From NCBI GenBank assembly GCA_964371865.1, contig CAYJOR010000001.1:1-64000 (forward strand): DNA of 64,000 bases, read 5' to 3'. Source of the DNA: CAYJAZ01 sp964371865. Its GTDB lineage: Bacteria > Desulfobacterota > Desulfovibrionia > Desulfovibrionales > Desulfovibrionaceae. Made by a program: the position numbers and the translations under genes. Positions 1 through 8,344 of this stretch are shown here, one piece after another; position 1 is the stretch's first letter, and each line of letters opens with the position of its first letter. The notes below the pieces were generated by a model. It did not search any database and was not told the origin of the DNA. It worked only from the letters and a program-made list of their open reading frames with translations.

Positions 1-32
1 TCTGCTTCTAGTTCTTTAAGATATGGAGTCAT
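1..32 (-). CDS. 5' end of a gene leaving the window; possibly sulfate adenylyltransferase subunit 2
   Basis: The minus strand has an ATG at 32-30 followed by ten open codons reading MTPYLKELEA and then a partial codon for E or D. It is preceded by an AGG-containing stretch (GATAGGTT). The short sequence resembles the N terminus of CysD-type sulfate adenylyltransferase small subunits, which typically read 'LKELEAESI'. That match rests on memory and on ten residues only. A sulfate-activation gene would fit the SQD1-like sulfosugar enzyme 4 kb away, but any other protein with this start is possible. Confidence 0.35.
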   Translation of the reverse strand, partial: MTPYLKELEA

Positions 33-138
33 AACCTATCACTTTTTTTAAAATTTAAATTTTATTATTCGCTGCAAAGTTGTAAAAAAATTTTTTAGTT
101 TATAGAGTTTCTGTTCAGTAAGTTTTTTATTTTCCATA

Positions 139-3100
139 TTAAGACTTTCGATTATTAACTCCGTTACTATAAACCTTTGTATGTCTCATAGCTGAAATAT
201 ATGGATCATGTATTTTCTTTGCAACTATGCGACATTTCATAGAAATTTTCATAGCCTGAACAGGGTCAAGATTAAGACTCCAGCGTATACCTTGTGCAAA
301 GTCATTTATGTTAAATGCAGATGCAATATATCCAGTTTTTTTATGTTCAATAAGCTCAGGAACATTTGCAATAGGAAAAGCAATCACAGGAGTTCCACAT
401 AACAAAGATTCAGCAATTGTGAGTGGTGCATTATCCTCAAGTGAAGGAAATAAAAATGCATCTACAGCTGAATATATCCTTGCTAACTCTTTAGGATTGT
501 TAACAAATCCCAAATTATGAGTAGGATATGGAAGTTTAATTTTATTATTACCAAATAAGACTATTTCTATATTATCAACTTTCTCAGAATAAAGTTTTTC
601 AAGAGCCTCAATCAATAAATCTCCTCCTTTTCGTTTGTTATCTAAAGATTCTGCTCCAAATAAGAACAATTTTTTATCTACAGGTAAATTTAAATGTTTG
701 CGGGCAACAACTTTATTTATAAGATTAAAATCTTCAATTGGCTGTGCATTTGGTATCACGTGAATAGGTCTATCTTTAAATAAAGAACTTTTAGCCGCAC
801 AGTTAGCAAGCCATTGTGAAGGACATATAATTTGTAAGTTATTTAGTTTTGCGTAAGCTTCTTTTTTTGTTTTCCAACTTTCGTGAGCAATTTTACTTTC
901 TCCGCCTAGTAATTTGCAGTTCATACATTCATTTTGATATTCCTCGCAGCCTTCTGAATAGTGACAACCGCCTGTAAATGGATTCATATCTGCACATGTC
1001 CATACTACAGGCTTATTAGCTAATACTTCAGCATTCTTGTAATCAAAAATGCCAACTACCCAGTGCAAGTGTACTAAATCAACATCATCAAAAAGCTGTT
1101 GCATTTTTTTAAAATTACTAAGGCTTTCTGCTATTGAAAAAAACTCTCTAGAACAATAATCTTCTAAGTTTTTTAGCGGCAAATAAACTTTTTCTTTTAT
1201 TTTTTTCCAACTAGATGAAAAATGAAGTAAGTTATCATTTTCATCATATATAGGGATGCAATTTGTTGTTGATTGTGCTGTAAACAATGAAATGTTGTGG
1301 CCAAATTTACCTAAAACTTGAATACGCCTTTTACTGCCAATGCTAGCTCCTCCGCCCATTAGAGTTGAGAGGGTTGCTACATTATATGTCGGAGTAAGAA
1401 GTATGCTACGAGCAAGTTCAAATTCTTCATTAATAACTGCATTATAAAAATGCTCTAAAAAATTATTCGTATAATAAATTTTACTTCCTTCAGTGGATAA
1501 TAAAAGTAAAGCTTTTAACTGTAAAATATATTTTTTCCACAGTTCTGAATCCGTAATAAGAGAGGCACAATTTTTATAAAAAACTTTAGATAGTGATAAA
1601 AGTAAAGATCTTGCTATGTCCATATGACCAAAATCACGTAAGACATTTAAATATCTATATCTGAGCTCTAGTGTATCAAAAACTTTTTTAACTGTCATCG
1701 TATTTACTGCACTCTTTGTGTTATGTAGATAGTTATATACAATATGAGGAGTAATTGCTATTTTTTTAGCACGACAAAGAGCTTTAACTATAAAAAGACT
1801 ATCCATACCAAATATATCATCAGGATAGGGAATAGATTTTACAAAAGATGCCTTATAAAGATAGGACCAATGACCCTCAGTAGAGGCAAGTAAGTTTTTT
1901 TGCTGACTTAAGGTAGTAAGTTTTACTTTTTTGTCGCCAGTACGAACTACTGTACACCCTGCATTTCCAGAATCTTTCGAGGAAAAAGTTTTTTGCGTGC
2001 GTGTATAAGCTCCTTTTATCATATCTGCACCGGTTTTCACAGCTTCAGCATATAAAAGTTCTAAAGCATTTGATGGCATTGTGTCGTCAGGGTCAATATG
2101 AAAAACATACTCCCCTTTTGCTTCTCTAATCCCTTTATTTCTGGCTCCACCAAGTTTTAACTTTTTAGTCGTAGGAATAAGTTTTATTCGAGCATCTTTC
2201 GCCATATATTGCTCAATAACAAGTCTTGAGGAATCCTCACTAAAATCATCTATACACAGGACTTCAAACTCAGATAATGTTTGAGTAATTATACTTTCAA
2301 AGGTTTCAGGCAGTGTATTTTCTGCATTATAAACTGGTAAGATTATACTTACTTTAGGCATATTTTTAAAGTATTCTCTATCACTATAGTTGGATTTACT
2401 ATCTTTACGTGCATTTTCGTATTTTTTTTGAAAAAGATTGTCACAACGAACACTAATAGTAAAATCTTCATAAAGAGAATATTTTTCTAATAAGTACAAA
2501 TATTTTTCTATAGTAAGTTCACTTCTAATTGATAAAATAATTAGGTCTTCTTCCTCTAAAAAAGGAAAGTTTTCTTTAATAAATACTTTCCTTTCTTTAT
2601 TAAGAGCATCTAAATTTATACTTGAAACACCCGCGCGTGAAAAGTTGAGCAACGGTCTAGGAATTTCATATAATGTTAATTCCGCATCATAGAGTTTTTT
2701 AGACAACACCCAGTCAGCAATAATTTTATATCTTGTATCATAGTTACCAAAGATATTATATATTTCAGCAGAAAGAAGCATAGTTTCATGCCTCAGAGGC
2801 ATTGTTAGCGATATAGAAGAATCAAATGGAATATGTCTATCGATATAATTTTTCTTTGAATCTTCGAACATATAAATTCCTTGAGCTGAAACAAAATCAC
2901 ACCCACTATATTTTTGCGCCTCAACAAGAGATGATATGGCATCTAAAGAATAACTATCATCTGAGTTGAGTATAAGAATATAGTCACCACTTGCCAAACT
3001 CAGCCCTTTATTCATTGCATCATAAAGGCCTTTGTCTGGCTCGCTTATAAAATAATCTATTTTATTTGCATTTTCTTTGATTATTTCAAGAGTTCCATCC

Positions 3101-3450
3101 GTTGACACAGCATCAATAACTATATATTCTATATTATCATAATCTTGAAAGAAAATAGAATTAAATGTTTCTTCAATTGTTTTTGCAGAGTTCAAACAAA
3201 CCGTTATTACTGTCACTAATGGGGCATTTTCTTGAGATTTTTTAAACTTTCCTAAAAGACGCAAGCCCCCCTCAGCTACTCGTGAAGATGTTTCATTAGG
3301 ATAGAACAAAAATTTTCCTGCCGCCAAATTCGCTGGGTTCATTTCAGGTTGTTTCTCAACAACTGTTCTTAATGTTGCAGGTAGTGTTTCTTTATATAGC
3401 GAAAGGAAAGAATCTGTTTTACTATTGTACTCTAACACATCTAAACTCAT
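139..3450 (-). CDS. Three-domain glycosyltransferase (GT2-GT2-GT4), 1103 aa
   Basis: This is a large cytoplasmic polypeptide with three glycosyltransferase modules in tandem. After about 75 residues comes a GT2 domain beginning 'PLVTVITVCLNSAKTIEETF' with the acidic motif NSDD near residue 163. A second GT2 domain starts near 364 ('KVSIILPVYNAENTLPETF') with the motif DPDD near 453. The C-terminal third, from about 700, is GT4-like, with 'HLHWVVG', a Cys-rich stretch near 815-842 (FTGGCHYSEGCEEY), and the GT4 signature 'FPSLEDNAPLTIAESLLCGT' near 1020. It probably adds two or three successive sugars to a surface glycan. The start ATG at 3450 has an upstream GAGG. It is the last complete gene of the minus-strand epimerase operon, 36 bp after the GalE-like gene. 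Confidence 0.9.
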   Translation of the reverse strand: MSLDVLEYNSKTDSFLSLYKETLPATLRTVVEKQPEMNPANLAAGKFLFYPNETSSRVAEGGLRLLGKFKKSQENAPLVTVITVCLNSAKTIEETFNSIFFQDYDNIEYIVIDAVSTDGTLEIIKENANKIDYFISEPDKGLYDAMNKGLSLASGDYILILNSDDSYSLDAISSLVEAQKYSGCDFVSAQGIYMFEDSKKNYIDRHIPFDSSISLTMPLRHETMLLSAEIYNIFGNYDTRYKIIADWVLSKKLYDAELTLYEIPRPLLNFSRAGVSSINLDALNKERKVFIKENFPFLEEEDLIILSIRSELTIEKYLYLLEKYSLYEDFTISVRCDNLFQKKYENARKDSKSNYSDREYFKNMPKVSIILPVYNAENTLPETFESIITQTLSEFEVLCIDDFSEDSSRLVIEQYMAKDARIKLIPTTKKLKLGGARNKGIREAKGEYVFHIDPDDTMPSNALELLYAEAVKTGADMIKGAYTRTQKTFSSKDSGNAGCTVVRTGDKKVKLTTLSQQKNLLASTEGHWSYLYKASFVKSIPYPDDIFGMDSLFIVKALCRAKKIAITPHIVYNYLHNTKSAVNTMTVKKVFDTLELRYRYLNVLRDFGHMDIARSLLLSLSKVFYKNCASLITDSELWKKYILQLKALLLLSTEGSKIYYTNNFLEHFYNAVINEEFELARSILLTPTYNVATLSTLMGGGASIGSKRRIQVLGKFGHNISLFTAQSTTNCIPIYDENDNLLHFSSSWKKIKEKVYLPLKNLEDYCSREFFSIAESLSNFKKMQQLFDDVDLVHLHWVVGIFDYKNAEVLANKPVVWTCADMNPFTGGCHYSEGCEEYQNECMNCKLLGGESKIAHESWKTKKEAYAKLNNLQIICPSQWLANCAAKSSLFKDRPIHVIPNAQPIEDFNLINKVVARKHLNLPVDKKLFLFGAESLDNKRKGGDLLIEALEKLYSEKVDNIEIVLFGNNKIKLPYPTHNLGFVNNPKELARIYSAVDAFLFPSLEDNAPLTIAESLLCGTPVIAFPIANVPELIEHKKTGYIASAFNINDFAQGIRWSLNLDPVQAMKISMKCRIVAKKIHDPYISAMRHTKVYSNGVNNRKS

Positions 3451-3486
3451 AATAACCTCAGAATATATTAATTTTTTATATCAAGC

Positions 3487-4413
3487 CTAAGCCTGTTTTT
3501 TCATCCATTCCCATGTATCTTTCATGGCTTGTTTAAGACTTACTTGAGGTTTAAAACCTAGTTCTTCCGCTGCAAGATCGTAGTAAGCAAAGTTTCTTTC
3601 TACCTCACCTTTACGCTTTGGGTGAAAAATTATTGGATAGTCTGATTTATTAGCAACCTCACATGCTAATTCAGCAAGCTCTTTAACTGAAGTTTCACAT
3701 CCACCTGCTAAGTGATAGACATTATACCCAGATTTTTTTTTCTCAAGTGCAGCCATAATTCCTTTACACAAGTCAGCCACATATAGAAAATCGCGAGTAG
3801 CAGATCCATCACCATATATTTCAATTGCTAAATTATTCATTATAGCTTTATAAAATGCAGTAACAGCACCTTTTTTATGCCAGCTTATTGGTCCAATAAC
3901 ATTAGCAAAACGCAATGCTGTTATTGACATTCCATATGAGCTAGCAAATGCACTGCAGTATCCTTCACCTACTAGCTTACTTGCGCCATATGGCGAAATG
4001 GGCCTTGGGAGGGATTTCTCATTTACAGGAGGCGTTGCATTTCCTATTAAAGCGCCTCCTGTAGATGCAAATACAACTTGTGGAACACCTGAAATACGTG
4101 CAGCATTCAACACTTTAAAAGTACCTTCAGCATTGATAGAAAAGTTTTCTGTTGGTTCTTCAACTGACTCAACAACAGAACCATATGCTGCAAGGTGTAT
4201 CACAGCATCATGTTCTTTCATTGCTTCGATTAAAGCATCTTGATCCCTGATATCTGCACAGATAACTGTATATTTGTCTACATTATCTAAGTACTCAGTT
4301 TTTCCTCTCGAAAAATTGTCTACTATGGTTACAATATGTCCAGATTCATTTAGAAGCTTAACTAAATTTGAACCAATAAAACCACATCCACCAGTTACCA
4401 ATACTTTAGGCAT
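3487..4413 (-). CDS. NAD-dependent sugar epimerase (GalE-like extended SDR), 308 aa
   Basis: This is an extended short-chain dehydrogenase/reductase acting on a nucleotide sugar. It has the N-terminal NAD motif GGCGFIG (residues 8-14), the active-site Ser-Thr region 'VFASTGGALIG' and the catalytic YxxxK as 'SPYGASKLVGEGY'. The family includes UDP-glucose and UDP-GlcNAc 4-epimerases and related enzymes, and the exact substrate cannot be read from sequence. The gene lies 2 bp after the SQD1-like gene, whose final codons (GGGGAA) supply its ribosome-binding site, so the two are probably translationally coupled. It likely provides a UDP-sugar to the multi-domain glycosyltransferase downstream. 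Confidence 0.85.
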   Translation of the reverse strand: MPKVLVTGGCGFIGSNLVKLLNESGHIVTIVDNFSRGKTEYLDNVDKYTVICADIRDQDALIEAMKEHDAVIHLAAYGSVVESVEEPTENFSINAEGTFKVLNAARISGVPQVVFASTGGALIGNATPPVNEKSLPRPISPYGASKLVGEGYCSAFASSYGMSITALRFANVIGPISWHKKGAVTAFYKAIMNNLAIEIYGDGSATRDFLYVADLCKGIMAALEKKKSGYNVYHLAGGCETSVKELAELACEVANKSDYPIIFHPKRKGEVERNFAYYDLAAEELGFKPQVSLKQAMKDTWEWMKKQA

Positions 4414-4415
4414 AA

Positions 4416-5618
4416 TTATTCCCCAATTTTTTCGCTATTGATTTTTTCATCATTTGTCCAATAGGAAGTACATAAAACTTTACTTATATCGCATCGCTCT
4501 TGATATTTTTTTGCAATTTCTGCAACTTCAATTAGTAAACCTTCTTGTAATAGCGTTGGACGTAAACCTAGGTCTAAGAAGCATTTATTTTCAACAAAGA
4601 GTTCGTTTTCATCATCTTCTTTACGTGGGTTTGGAATATAATTAACTTCAGCACCAGTTAAATTAGCAACTAATTTGGCAAGCTCTCTTACGCTAAAGGT
4701 TTCAGTCATTTGATTGAAAATACGCACTTTTTCACCTTTTTTAGGCGAGTTTTTTAAAGCAAGTTCAATACAACGAACTGTATCTTGAATATGAATGAAT
4801 GCACGAGTTTGTCCACCAGTGCCATGCACTGTAAGAGGGTAGTTAATAGCTGATTGCATCAAAAATCTATTAAGTACAGTACCATAATCACCATCATAAT
4901 CAAAACGATTTACTAAACGAGGATCAAGAATGGTTTCTTTTGTGTTTGTTCCCCATACAATTCCTTGATGTAAGTCTGTAATACGTACCCCATCATTTTT
5001 GTTGTAGAACATAAACATTAAAGCATCCTGTGTTTTTGTTGTATGGTAAACACTTCCTGGGTTTGCAGGATAAAGAATTTCTTGCTCTATCATCTGACCT
5101 TGATCATTAACAACTTGTACTTTTAAGTAGCCTTCTGGGATTTTCATACCGGCTGTACCATAACCATATACACCCATTGTTCCTAGGTGAAGTAAGTGAA
5201 TATCTAACCCGGACTCTACAATAGCACACAAAACATTATGAGTAGCATTAATATTATTATCAACAGTATAACGTTTACCGTTTGACCCTTTCATAGAATA
5301 TGGTGCAGCTCTTTGCTCTGCAAAATGTATAATAGAGTCAAATTTCTTTTCTTTAATTAATGTCAGCAATTTATTATAGTTTTTCGAAACATCAAAATTT
5401 TCAAAAGCAATTTCTTTGCCAGAAACTTCTTTCCATGCAGCAAGTCGTGAAGATATTGGACTTATAGGAGTTAAAGAATCTACTTCAAGTTCAATGTCTA
5501 TTTTACGTCTAGAAAGATTGTCAACAATAGTAACGTCACATCCACATTGAGAAAGGTGTAAGGCTGTCGGCCAACCACAAAATCCATCTCCACCTAAAAC
5601 AAGTACATTGTTTTGCAT
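4416..5618 (-). CDS. UDP-sulfoquinovose synthase-like SDR (SQD1/SqdB family), 400 aa
   Basis: This extended SDR closely follows the SQD1/SqdB pattern. Its N terminus reads 'VLGGDGFCGWPTALHLS', which matches the unusual GGDGYCGW nucleotide-binding motif of UDP-sulfoquinovose synthases. 'TIVDNLSRRKIDIELEVDSL' and 'SLTPISPISSRLAAWKEVSG' correspond to the family's diagnostic insert. Further matches are 'HLGTMGVYGYG', 'SVYHTTKTQDALMF' (YxxxK) and 'ITDLHQGIVWG'. SQD1 condenses UDP-glucose with sulfite to give UDP-sulfoquinovose. I chose the ATG at 5618 rather than the longer frame from 5648 because AGAGGT lies just upstream. In a surface-polysaccharide operon the product may be a sulfonated sugar for an exopolysaccharide rather than a sulfolipid. 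A GalE/AGR-like dehydratase with another substrate is the main alternative. Confidence 0.75.
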   Translation of the reverse strand: MQNNVLVLGGDGFCGWPTALHLSQCGCDVTIVDNLSRRKIDIELEVDSLTPISPISSRLAAWKEVSGKEIAFENFDVSKNYNKLLTLIKEKKFDSIIHFAEQRAAPYSMKGSNGKRYTVDNNINATHNVLCAIVESGLDIHLLHLGTMGVYGYGTAGMKIPEGYLKVQVVNDQGQMIEQEILYPANPGSVYHTTKTQDALMFMFYNKNDGVRITDLHQGIVWGTNTKETILDPRLVNRFDYDGDYGTVLNRFLMQSAINYPLTVHGTGGQTRAFIHIQDTVRCIELALKNSPKKGEKVRIFNQMTETFSVRELAKLVANLTGAEVNYIPNPRKEDDENELFVENKCFLDLGLRPTLLQEGLLIEVAEIAKKYQERCDISKVLCTSYWTNDEKINSEKIGE

Positions 5619-5861
5619 TATTTTTACCTCTTTTTTAGCACACACCATCAGAGTAAACTAGATTATTTGTGCATATTACTGTATTAATTTATAAATTAAT
5701 AGTTTTTTTTGTTATAGGTTATAAGAAAGTACTGTTTAACTCTACTAGTTAAATAATTACAAAGATATAAACAGTTACGCATATCACGTTAAATTTTATT
5801 ATTTTTTAAAGATGTCATTACCATTAAAGCTTTGTTAGTAAAAAATCAATTATTCAATCAC

Positions 5862-6929
5862 TTATGAAGAAGAATGATTTATGTACCACTTATAGAAGCT
5901 ACCAACACCATCTTCCAAAGAAATTTCAGGTTTCCAACCCAAACTTTGAATTTTGCTCGAATCCATAAGTTTACGTGGTGTACCATTTGGTTTTGAGCTA
6001 TCGTATTCAATCATACCATCAAATGCAACGATTTTTTTTACTAATTTAAATAAATTATTAAGTTGGATATCAGTGCCATCAGTAATATTTACAAATTCAC
6101 CAATCTCAGAAGACTCTTTTTCTTGCATAAGATAGATACACGCAGAAGCTAAATCATCACTATTCATAAGCTCGCGATAAACAGAACCGTCGCCCCACAT
6201 AACTACCCTATCTCGATACGCTCCAACTTTTGATAAAATATTTTCTATCGAATTGTTATCTTCAAAATTAACTTGTTCGTCTAAATTCCAACCAAGTTTA
6301 TATGTTTGAAGATCTAGTTTTATAGCCTCAAAATCATTGTTTGATAATAATTTTGCCAAGTGAAAACGGCGCATAACCATTGGTAATAAATGCGCTGTTT
6401 CCATATTAAAGTTATCGCCAATACCGTATTGATTTGTCGGCATTACAGATATAAAATTTGTACCGTACTGTTCATTATAGTAGCGACAAAGCTTTATTGC
6501 AGAAATTTTTGCAATCGCATAAGCTTCATTTGTTGACTCAAGTTCCGATGTAAGTAGACAATCTTCTTTCATAGGTTGAGGTGCTAGCTTTGGATAAATA
6601 CATGACGACCCCATATTCAATAGTTTTTTCACACCAAATTTGTAAGCTGCATGAATTACATTTGTAGAAATCATCAGATTATTATATATAAATTCAGCTG
6701 GATATGTCTTGTTAGCCATTATCCCGCCAACTCTAGCAGCACAAAGGAAGACGTATTCTGGTCTTTCTCTTTCAAAAAAAGTTTCTACATCCTCTTGTCT
6801 GCATAAATCAAGTTCACTGCTTCTTTTACAAATAATATTTGCATAGCCTTGAGACTCTAAAGCACGTACTATAGCAGAACCTGCTAATCCATTATGCCCC
6901 GCTACGTATATTTTTGACGTTTTTTCCAT
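5862..6929 (-). CDS. fcl: GDP-L-fucose synthase
   Basis: GDP-4-keto-6-deoxymannose 3,5-epimerase/4-reductase, the last step of GDP-L-fucose synthesis. It shows the NADP motif 'VAGHNGLAGSAIV', the family motif 'AARVGGIMANKTYPAEFIY', the active-site Ser region 'GSSCIYPKLAPQPMKE', the YxxxK element 'NEAYAIAKISAIKLCRYY' and 'PTNQYGIGDNF'. At 355 aa it is somewhat longer than the usual 310-325. The extra residues lie near 205-240, in a stretch rich in Asn and Asp. It follows gmd by 15 bp, so the two form a unit, and manC diverges just beyond. Confidence 0.93.
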   Translation of the reverse strand: MEKTSKIYVAGHNGLAGSAIVRALESQGYANIICKRSSELDLCRQEDVETFFERERPEYVFLCAARVGGIMANKTYPAEFIYNNLMISTNVIHAAYKFGVKKLLNMGSSCIYPKLAPQPMKEDCLLTSELESTNEAYAIAKISAIKLCRYYNEQYGTNFISVMPTNQYGIGDNFNMETAHLLPMVMRRFHLAKLLSNNDFEAIKLDLQTYKLGWNLDEQVNFEDNNSIENILSKVGAYRDRVVMWGDGSVYRELMNSDDLASACIYLMQEKESSEIGEFVNITDGTDIQLNNLFKLVKKIVAFDGMIEYDSSKPNGTPRKLMDSSKIQSLGWKPEISLEDGVGSFYKWYINHSSS

Positions 6930-6944
6930 ATTGATTACCTAAAA

Positions 6945-8018
6945 CTACTCTACAAATGATGTGTTTACGTCAAAGCCATTATCTTTTAGAACTTTTTCCT
7001 TTCTTGCAAGAACTAAGTCAGACTCTACCATTTCTTTACAGAGCATTGATAAATCATATATTGGTTTCCAACCAAGTTCTGTTTGAGCTTTTGTGCTATC
7101 ACCAAGTAAGAGTTCAACTTCGGCAGGGCGGAAAAATCTTTCATCAACTGCAACCAGTACTTTTCCCGTAGCCTTATCTATTCCTTTTTCTTCTTTGCCT
7201 TTCCCTTGCCAATCTAGGTTAATTCCTAAGTTAGCAAATGTCATTGTACAAAAATCTCGAACAGAAGTTGTTGTATTTGTTGCTAGTACATAGTCTTGAG
7301 GAATATCAACTTGGAGCATGCGCCACATACCTTCTACATAGTCTTTTGCATGTCCCCAATCACGTTTAGCATCAAGATTTCCTAGAAATAAGCAATCTTG
7401 TAGGCCTTGAGAAATACGAGTTGAAGAAATAGTTATTTTTCTTGTAACAAAAGTTTCACCACGGCGTGGGCTTTCATGGTTAAATAAGATACCATTACAA
7501 GCAAACATATCAAAGCTTTCACGGTAGTTTACAGTAATCCAATAAGCATAGAGTTTTGCAACAGCATAAGGAGAACGTGGATAGAATGGAGTTTTCTCAG
7601 ATTGAACAGGCTCTTGAATAAGCCCGTACAGTTCTGATGTAGATGCTTGATAGTATTTGGTTTTCTTTTCAAGGTTATTAATACGAATTGCTTCAAGCAA
7701 GCGTAATGCACCCATCGCAACAGTATCTGCGGTGTATTCAGGACAATCCCAACTTACTTTTACATGAGATTGTGCACCAAGGTTATAAATTTCATCTGGT
7801 TCTATCTCTTTTATAAGGCTAGTAATATTTGCAGAGTCTGTTAAATCACCATAATGTAAATATAAGTTATCATTACTTATAATGTGATCAATTCTTTGCG
7901 TATTAAAAGAGGAAGCACGCCTTACTATACCATGTACTATATAGTTTTTCTCTAAAAGAAGCTCTGCTAAGTACGAGCCATCTTGTCCTGTTATTCCTGT
8001 AATTAATGCAACTTTCAT
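6945..8018 (-). CDS. gmd: GDP-mannose 4,6-dehydratase
   Basis: Converts GDP-D-mannose to GDP-4-keto-6-deoxy-D-mannose, feeding fcl. Motifs seen are 'ALITGITGQDGSYLAELLLE' at the N terminus, 'GAQSHVKVSW', the catalytic 'STSELYG', 'YPRSPYAVAKLYAYW' (YxxxK) and 'NHESPRRGETFVTRKI'. All are hallmarks of GMD. I place the start at 8018 (MKVALITG), 36 codons inside the longest frame, because GGAGAAAA precedes it and the upstream extension is unlike any GMD. The protein is 357 aa, a normal length. Together with manC on the other strand, the window encodes mannose-1-P to GDP-fucose. Confidence 0.95.
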   Translation of the reverse strand: MKVALITGITGQDGSYLAELLLEKNYIVHGIVRRASSFNTQRIDHIISNDNLYLHYGDLTDSANITSLIKEIEPDEIYNLGAQSHVKVSWDCPEYTADTVAMGALRLLEAIRINNLEKKTKYYQASTSELYGLIQEPVQSEKTPFYPRSPYAVAKLYAYWITVNYRESFDMFACNGILFNHESPRRGETFVTRKITISSTRISQGLQDCLFLGNLDAKRDWGHAKDYVEGMWRMLQVDIPQDYVLATNTTTSVRDFCTMTFANLGINLDWQGKGKEEKGIDKATGKVLVAVDERFFRPAEVELLLGDSTKAQTELGWKPIYDLSMLCKEMVESDLVLARKEKVLKDNGFDVNTSFVE

Positions 8019-8344
8019 TTTTTCTCCAAATTTACTAGCAGTAAGATGTTTTGCAAATATTCTTGTAAGCAAGCATACATACCAGTAATTTAGAAGAAAA
8101 ACCTCTAAAATAAGTTTGAAAGGCAAGCAGAATTTTGCAATAATGTGAATCTATAATTTTTACTGTAAATTGTCAAAATATTTTAAATTGATTACCTTGA
8201 TGCTGTCTAATCAACATTGAACAATGTAAAATTTACTTTTCTTAAAACCATAATCTCAGTATAAAATTATTTTTTTGACAAGAGTAAGAATAAAAGTTAG
8301 GGTGTGCCTCTAAAGTTCTGTACAAATTTTTATGAGGTAGTATT
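8019..8344. other. Divergent intergenic region between gmd and manC
   Basis: These 326 bp separate the divergent GDP-sugar genes and hold no credible ORF. On the plus strand TTGACA at 8275-8280 is followed, after 17 bases, by TAGGGT at 8298-8303. This is a possible but weak manC promoter. The -10 position overlaps a copy of the IS-end-like repeat at 8300-8315. Minus-strand promoters for gmd must also lie here, but none stands out. Confidence 0.4.
8300..8315 (+). repeat. Solo IS5-remnant-type end sequence
   Basis: GGGTGTGCCTCTAAAG closely resembles the terminal sequence of the IS5-family remnant at 39097 (GGGTGTGTTTCTAATTT). It is preceded by TTA, as other copies are preceded by CTA. No transposase sequence lies beside it, so it is probably a solo end or deletion scar, or chance similarity. 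Confidence 0.4.

Noticed and set aside
4416..5648. Start at 5648 for the SQD1-like gene
   Set aside because: The extra 10 residues lie before the Shine-Dalgarno, and the protein family begins at the later ATG.
8265..8315. Firm manC promoter
   Set aside because: A perfect TTGACA exists, but the -10 (TAGGGT) is poor and coincides with an IS-end-like repeat, so I mention it only as possible.
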